From contig AP025582.1 of the NCBI GenBank assembly GCA_022846075.1, forward strand, positions 558,001 through 622,000: 64,000 nucleotides of DNA. Direction: 5' to 3'. How positions within the stretch are numbered: position 1 is the first letter of the stretch; each line of letters begins with the position of its first letter. Source of the DNA: Oscillospiraceae bacterium (lineage in GTDB: Bacteria > Bacillota > Clostridia > Oscillospirales > Oscillospiraceae). The position numbers and the translations under genes were made by a program. Shown in pieces: positions 58,586-64,000 of this stretch. Under the pieces are notes generated by a model. It searched no databases. It saw only the letters and a program-made list of their open reading frames with translations, and had not been told where the DNA came from.

Positions 58586-58630
58586 AAAGGAGAATGGCCG
58601 CCGCAAAGACCCAGGCGGCCGAAGCAGACA
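58586..58630 (+). promoter_or_regulatory. Hairpin between Shine-Dalgarno and livK start
   Basis: AAAGGAGA (58586-58593) is the only good ribosome-binding site, yet the livK ATG is 38 bases further on. A hairpin GGCCGCC / GGCGGCC (58596-58620) fills the gap and could bring the two together. An ATG at 58594 next to the site opens a different frame. May mark structured or regulated initiation. Confidence 0.5.
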
Positions 58631-59836
58631 ATGAAAATGAATTGGAAACGCACTCTTGGTATCCTCCTGTCCGCGTCTCTCACCTTCTCCCTCCTCGCCG
58701 GCTGCGGCGGAAACGACAAGCCCGTCGAGAGCAAGGCCCCCGAGAACAGCGCCTCCGCCGAGACCCAGGGCCCCGCCGCCAGCGGAGAGGCCGTCAAGAT
58801 TGCCGTGGCCGCCCCCATGACCGGCGACAACGCCGAGTACGGCCAGGGCTTCTACAACGCCGCCATCATGATGGCCGACGAGTGGAACGCCAAGGGCGGC
58901 GTACTGGGCCGCCCCATTGAGATCGTCCAGTACGACGACAAGAACTCCTCCGAGGAGGCCGCCTCCATCGCCCAGAAGATCGTCTCCGAGGGCGACATCG
59001 CCGGCGTCATCGGCCACTTCGCCTCCGGCGTGTGCATGACCGCCGCCCCCGTGTACCAGGAGAACAAGATCATCGAGATCTCCCCGTCCTCCTCCCACCC
59101 CGACTACTCCGGCATCGGCGACTACATCTTCCGCAACAACACCGTCATCAACGTGGAGGCCGCCGCCGGTCTTGACATCGCCGTCAACGACCTGGGCAAG
59201 AAGAACATCGGCATCATCTCCATCAAGACCGACTGGGGCACCAACACCGCCGCCATCGTCAAAGAGCTCATCGACGGCATGGCCGACACCGGCGCCAAGG
59301 TGGTGGCCCACGAGGAGGTCATGGAGGGCTCCGACGACTACTCCCCCGCCATCGCCAAGCTGGACGCCGCCGGCGCCGACGTGCTGATCTGCGTGTCCAT
59401 GTACTCCACCCTGGCCCCCGTGGCCAAGCAGTATAAGCAGGTCAACCCCGACATCGCCATCGTGGGCTTCTCCAACGCCTACTCCCAGCAGCTTTTGGAG
59501 CTGGGCGGCGACGCCGTGGAGGGTGTGTGCTTCCCCGTCATCTTCTTCGCCGGCTCTGAGGAACCCACCGTCAAGAACTACGTGGACGCCTATACCGCCA
59601 AGTACGGCGCCGCCCCCAGCGCCCTGACCTCCCAGGCCTACGACTCCGTGGGCATGCTCCTCACCGCCATCGAGGCCGCCGGCACCACCGATTCCGCCGC
59701 CGTCCGCGACGAGCTGGCCAAGATCGACTATCCGGGCGTCACCGGCGAGACCACCTTCAACGACATCGGCGATGTGCAGAAGTCCTTCGTGAAAGTGACC
59801 GTCAAGGACGGCAAGTTTGTGGAGGCCAGCTTCTAA
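58631..59836 (+). CDS. livK: Branched-chain amino-acid ABC transporter, substrate-binding lipoprotein
   Basis: A 401-residue lipoprotein with signal ending SLTFSLLAGCGG (Cys25) and a type I periplasmic-binding fold: KIAVAAPMTGDNAEYGQGFY, MMADEWNAKGGVLGRPIEIV, VIGHFASGVCMTAAPVYQEN and SPSSSHPDYS. It captures Leu/Ile/Val-type ligands outside the membrane. First gene of the livKHMGF set; a very strong hairpin separates it from livH, consistent with higher expression of the binding protein. Confidence 0.92.
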   Translation: MKMNWKRTLGILLSASLTFSLLAGCGGNDKPVESKAPENSASAETQGPAASGEAVKIAVAAPMTGDNAEYGQGFYNAAIMMADEWNAKGGVLGRPIEIVQYDDKNSSEEAASIAQKIVSEGDIAGVIGHFASGVCMTAAPVYQENKIIEISPSSSHPDYSGIGDYIFRNNTVINVEAAAGLDIAVNDLGKKNIGIISIKTDWGTNTAAIVKELIDGMADTGAKVVAHEEVMEGSDDYSPAIAKLDAAGADVLICVSMYSTLAPVAKQYKQVNPDIAIVGFSNAYSQQLLELGGDAVEGVCFPVIFFAGSEEPTVKNYVDAYTAKYGAAPSALTSQAYDSVGMLLTAIEAAGTTDSAAVRDELAKIDYPGVTGETTFNDIGDVQKSFVKVTVKDGKFVEASF

Positions 59837-59891
59837 ATCAACGCCTGACCGACAAACGCCGTTATTCTTAAGGCTGACCTCCAGGCTGCGC

Positions 59892-59924
59892 GGACGCCGG
59901 GGCGGAGTTGCCGCCCCGGCGTCC
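59892..59924 (+). promoter_or_regulatory. Stabilising hairpin between livK and livH
   Basis: A perfect 14-bp stem ggacgccggggcgg / ccgccccggcgtcc with an agttg loop, without a following T-run. Such intergenic hairpins protect the upstream mRNA from 3' decay or partially attenuate transcription, making the binding protein more abundant than the membrane parts. Confidence 0.65.
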
Positions 59925-60029
59925 GGCCTTCCTGGGAGATGGCCAAGCTGCGCCAGGCGCGCCGGGACCGGCCGTTGTGCGCCGCGTGAAAGTCAAAAGA
60001 AAGGAGTATTGCGGAAACGGCCCGCAATC

Positions 60030-60917
60030 GTGGCGGAAGTGCTTATTGTTCAACAAGTTCTGAACGGCCTGGCCCTGGGCATGGCCTACGCGCTCATCGC
60101 GGTGGGTTACTCCCTGGTTTTCGGCATCCTGCGCCTCGTCAATTTCTCCCATGGTTCCGTCTACGCCTTCGGCGCCCACGCGGCGCTGCTCTTCGTGGGG
60201 TTCCAGATCGGCGTGCTGCCCGCCATCCTGCTGAGCATGGTCTTTACCGGCCTTTTGGGCATCCTCATCGACAAGGCAGCCCTCGAGCCTCTGCGGAAAA
60301 AGAACTCCGTCCCCATCGCCTCCCTCATCACCACCATCGGCGTGTCCAACATCATCCAGAACCTTCTGATGATCTGGTTCGGCAGCGAGAAGAAAGCCTT
60401 CCCCTCTGTCTTCAACCTGCCCATGATCGAGATCGGGGGCTTCAGGATCCAGTCCACCCAGCTGATGATGTGCGTGGTCTCCCTCATCCTTCTGGCGGTG
60501 CTGACCATCGTCATCAACAAGACCAAGATCGGCCTGGCCATGCGGGCCACCGAGCAGAACCCCAGGGCGGCCAACCTCATGGGCGTCAACGTGAACTTTG
60601 TCATCTCCTTCACCTTCTTCCTGGCGGGGGCCTCGGCGGCCATTGCCGGCGGCCTCATCAGCGGATATTATCAGATCGTCTATCCCGGCATGGGCTTCAT
60701 GGCCGGGCTGAAGGCCTTCGCGGCCTCCGTGCTGGGCGGCATCGGCTCCCTGCCCGGGGCGGTGGTGGGCGGCCTGGTGGTGGGTGTGTCCGAGTGCCTG
60801 GCGGCCACCTTCATCAACTCCACCTACCGGGACTCCGTCGCCTTTATCATTCTGATCGTGGTGCTGATCGTCCGTCCCACCGGGCTTTTCGGCAAGAAAG
60901 GGATCACAAAGGTGTAA
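60030..60917 (+). CDS. livH: Branched-chain amino-acid ABC transporter permease LivH
   Basis: About 295 residues with eight membrane segments; VLNGLALGMAYALIAVGYSL at the N-terminus and GLAMRATEQNPRAANLMGVN in the cytoplasmic loop that contacts the ATPases. The start is unclear: GTG 60030 gives the usual N-terminus but AAAGGAG is 24 bases away; TTG 60009 is 2 bases from it. It pairs with LivM. Confidence 0.92.
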   Translation: MAEVLIVQQVLNGLALGMAYALIAVGYSLVFGILRLVNFSHGSVYAFGAHAALLFVGFQIGVLPAILLSMVFTGLLGILIDKAALEPLRKKNSVPIASLITTIGVSNIIQNLLMIWFGSEKKAFPSVFNLPMIEIGGFRIQSTQLMMCVVSLILLAVLTIVINKTKIGLAMRATEQNPRAANLMGVNVNFVISFTFFLAGASAAIAGGLISGYYQIVYPGMGFMAGLKAFAASVLGGIGSLPGAVVGGLVVGVSECLAATFINSTYRDSVAFIILIVVLIVRPTGLFGKKGITKV

Positions 60918-60921
60918 GGCT

Positions 60922-61980
60922 ATGACGAAAATGAATGAGAAAAAGACCGAGGGAAAGGGCTTCATCTTTGCCATGGAATCCTTCCTCGATAAATACAAGC
61001 TCCCCGCCTGCATCCTGGTGGCGGCGCTGCTGGTGGCCGTGCCCTTTATGGGCTTCAGCCAGTACCTCATGCGCATCTTCATCATGATCGGCATCTACTC
61101 CATGCTGGGCATGGGCCTGAACATTCTCACCGGCTACACCGGCCTTGTCTCCCTGGGCCACGCGGGCTTCTTTGCCATCGGCGCCTACACCGCGTCCCTG
61201 CTGATGCTCCGGCTCAACGTGCCTTTCCTGGTTGCCATGGCGGCCGCGGCCTGCATGACGGGGTTCGTGGGCCTGCTGCTGGGCCTTCCCTCCCTGCGGC
61301 TGTCCGGCAGCTACCTGACTATCGTCACTCTGGGCTTCGGCGAGATCGTAAAGATGATCATCGTCAACTGGGACGCCGTCACCAACGGCACCCTGGGGCT
61401 GAAGAACATCCCCAAGCCCTCCTTCTTCGGGGTGGACATGACCCTGGCCAACCATGGCCTTTATTACATGATGCTGGTCCTGGTGCTCCTGGTGGCGGTG
61501 GCCAGCATGGCCATCATCCGCTCCAACACCGGCCGGGCCTTCCAGGCCATCAAGGAGGACGAGATGGCCGCCACCATGATGGGCATCCGCACCATGCGCT
61601 ATAAGGTGCTGGCCTTCGTGGTCTCCGCCTTTATCACCGGCATCGCCGGCGCCTTCTACGCCCCCCTGGTGGGCTTCATCGACGCCAACTCCTTCACCTT
61701 CGATACCTCCGTGCTCATCATCTCGGTGGTCATCGTGGGCGGCATGGGCACCATGCGGGGCATGTTCCTGGGCGCGGCCCTCCTCATCGCCTTCCCCGAG
61801 GTCTCCCGCTCCCTCATGGAGTACCGCTTCGTGGTGTACGGCCTGCTGCTGGTGCTGATGATGCGCTTCCGCCCCCAGGGCATCCTGGGCTGGAAGTCCC
61901 AGATGCCCTACAAGCTTTCCAAACGCGCCAAGGCCATCCTGGCCGCGGAAAAAGAGCCGTCCGCGGCGGCCAACGGTTGA
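60922..61980 (+). CDS. livM: Branched-chain amino-acid ABC transporter permease LivM
   Basis: A 352-residue permease: ILTGYTGLVSLGHAGFFAIG and GRAFQAIKEDEMAATMMGIR are typical LivM motifs; about nine membrane segments. Starts 4 bases after livH. Forms the channel with LivH. C-terminal extension (AKAILAAEKEPSAAANG) is cytoplasmic. Confidence 0.94.
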   Translation: MTKMNEKKTEGKGFIFAMESFLDKYKLPACILVAALLVAVPFMGFSQYLMRIFIMIGIYSMLGMGLNILTGYTGLVSLGHAGFFAIGAYTASLLMLRLNVPFLVAMAAAACMTGFVGLLLGLPSLRLSGSYLTIVTLGFGEIVKMIIVNWDAVTNGTLGLKNIPKPSFFGVDMTLANHGLYYMMLVLVLLVAVASMAIIRSNTGRAFQAIKEDEMAATMMGIRTMRYKVLAFVVSAFITGIAGAFYAPLVGFIDANSFTFDTSVLIISVVIVGGMGTMRGMFLGAALLIAFPEVSRSLMEYRFVVYGLLLVLMMRFRPQGILGWKSQMPYKLSKRAKAILAAEKEPSAAANG

Positions 61981-61996
61981 AAGGAGGGGCGGAAAC

Positions 61997-62759
61997 ATGG
62001 CTTTTCTTGATGTAAAAGGCATCACCAAGGTCTTCGGCGGCCTGGTGGCCGTGGACAACGTCACCTTCCACGTGGAGAAGGGGGAGATCGTCTCCATCAT
62101 CGGCCCCAACGGCGCGGGCAAGACCACCGTGTTCAATATGCTCACCGGCGTCTATGAGATCGACAAGGGCGAGATCCTCTTCGAGGGCGAGCCTATCCAC
62201 AACCACACCCCCCAGGAGATTGTGAAGGCGGGCATCTCCCGCACCTTCCAGAACATCCGGCTCTTTCCCAACCTGCGGGTCATTGAGAACGTGCTGGTGG
62301 GCACCCATATCCACACCAAGTACAACTTCTTCGCCTCCCTCTTCCGCACCCCTCAATATAAGGAGGAAGAGGCCCGGCTCACCGTCAAGGCCATCCACAT
62401 CCTGGAGTCCATCGGCCTGGGGGACCAAATCAACAACTACGCCCGCAACCTGGCCTACGGCGACCAGCGTAAGATCGAGATCGCCCGGGCCATTGCCACC
62501 GACGCCAAGATCATCCTCCTGGACGAGCCGGCGGCGGGCATGAACCCCCAGGAGTCGGAGGAGCTGCTGCGCTTCATCCGGGAGCTGCGGGACAAGGGGT
62601 ACACCATCATCCTCATCGAGCACGACATGTCCGTGGTCATGAACATCTCCGACCGCATCTATGTCATCGACCACGGCAAGCAGATCGCCGAGGGCCTGCC
62701 TGCGGAGATCGCCTCCAACGAGCAGGTCATCGAGGCCTACCTGGGAGGGGTGAAGAAAG

Positions 62760-62767
<8 letters not shown>
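61997..62767 (+). CDS. livG: Branched-chain amino-acid ABC transporter ATPase LivG
   Basis: A 256-residue ABC ATPase: Walker A GPNGAGKTTVFNML, the LivG-specific AYGDQRKIEIARA signature region, Walker B IILLDEPAAGMNPQESEEL, and switch His in IILIEHDMSVVM. AAAGGAGGGGCGGAAAC precedes the ATG. Overlaps livF by eight bases. Confidence 0.96.
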
Positions 62768-63473
<706 letters not shown>

Positions 63474-63499
63474 GGCCCCTGAAAAGGAGGAACGGTATT

Positions 63500-64000
63500 A
63501 TGAAAAAAATCATCAACGACCCGTCCAGGGTGGTTTCCGAGACCCTGATGGGCATGGAGAAGGCCCACCCCGAGCTGAAATACACCCCTGAGCTGGAGGT
63601 CATCTCCCGCCGGGAAAAGACTCCCGGCAAGGTGGGCGTGGTCTCCGGCGGCGGCTCCGGCCACGAGCCGGCCCACGCCGGGTACGTGGGCAAGGGCATG
63701 CTGGACGCCGCCGTGGCGGGCAACATGTTCTCTTCCCCCAGCCCCGACCGCATCATCAAGGGCATCGAGGAGGCCAATGGCGGCAAGGGCGTGCTGCTGG
63801 TCATCAAAAACTACTCCGGCGACATCATGAACTTTGAGATGGCCAAGGACATGGCCGAGATGGACGACATCGAGGTGGAGGCCGTGGTGGTCCGGGACGA
63901 CGTGGCGGTGCCCGACTCCACCTACTCCACCGGCCGCCGGGGCATCGCGGGCACCGTCTTTGTCCACAAGATCGCCGGGGCCAAGGCCGAGACAGGCGCC
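63500..64000 (+). CDS. dhaK: Dihydroxyacetone kinase subunit DhaK (5' part)
   Basis: The first 167 residues of a DhaK-type protein, cut by the window end. GVVSGGGSGHEPAHAGYVGK and NMFSSPSPDRIIKGIEEANG form the dihydroxyacetone-binding site; the His that covalently binds the substrate would lie beyond the end. DhaK with DhaL and DhaM phosphorylates dihydroxyacetone with phosphoenolpyruvate from the PTS. AAAAGGAGGAACGGTATT precedes the ATG. Starts 26 bases after livF, possibly in the same operon. Confidence 0.9.
   Translation, partial: MKKIINDPSRVVSETLMGMEKAHPELKYTPELEVISRREKTPGKVGVVSGGGSGHEPAHAGYVGKGMLDAAVAGNMFSSPSPDRIIKGIEEANGGKGVLLVIKNYSGDIMNFEMAKDMAEMDDIEVEAVVVRDDVAVPDSTYSTGRRGIAGTVFVHKIAGAKAETGA

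Overview
The window comes from a GC-rich, Gram-positive Clostridia-type chromosome, probably Oscillospirales (Flavonifractor/Lawsonibacter-like). That placement is an inference from the gene families (SLH-domain 5'-nucleotidase, SdpRI, PsuGK, cysteine desulfidase, phage gene types) and codon use; no rRNA or other decisive marker is present.

Layout. (1) 1-14.2 kb, host chromosome: secG, a malic enzyme, udk, a secreted SLH-anchored 5'-nucleotidase, a paired ChrA-type chromate transporter, a pseudouridine-catabolism locus (psuG, psuK) interrupted by an AT-richer P-loop kinase, a lipoprotein, two membrane proteins, asnS, a REPIN-like inverted repeat and an sdpI-sdpR pair. (2) 14.4-54.3 kb, a 39.9-kb HK97-type siphovirus prophage integrated into the 3' end of a tRNA-Tyr gene. 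A perfect 54-bp direct repeat marks its ends, and the phage supplies a new tRNA 3' end and a new terminator. Left to right it carries the integrase, a CI/Cro switch with CTAGA operators, an early recombination/replication block (ERF, HNHc_6-like, SSB, DnaB-like helicase, RusA, PAPS-reductase-like), small Cys-rich proteins, a late regulator, a structured RNA, terminase, head, tail, lysis, and an accessory right arm (Y-family polymerase, HMCES-type peptidase, ribbon-helix-helix regulators, a lipoprotein). (3) 54.3-64 kb, host chromosome: tRNA-Tyr, tRNA-Thr, a small sigma-70-region-4 cassette closely related to one inside the prophage, a MATE transporter, an L-cysteine desulfidase, a complete LivKHMGF branched-chain amino-acid ABC transporter and the start of dhaK.

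Main points of interest. The 28.43-28.71 kb interval between the late regulator and an antisense accessory operon does not look coding. It folds, by direct inspection, into a 5' hairpin whose loop can pair with a distal segment, followed by a CCC-AAAA-GGG hairpin and a three-way junction. Its landmarks resemble, from memory, HEARO/omega RNA, the guide RNA of IscB nucleases, yet no iscB lies beside it. The prophage also carries several accessory modules: two antisense DUF4393 (Abi-alpha-like) genes; two MUG113/T5orf172-type GIY-YIG domains fused to different DNA-binding domains (HTH in one, ribbon-helix-helix in the other); an operon with a 31-residue membrane peptide, an XRE regulator and one of these fusions; and a set of repeated GTTGC-N2-GCAAC operators. 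The HNH gene next to the terminase has its good ribosome-binding site and ATG in a different frame from its catalytic domain.
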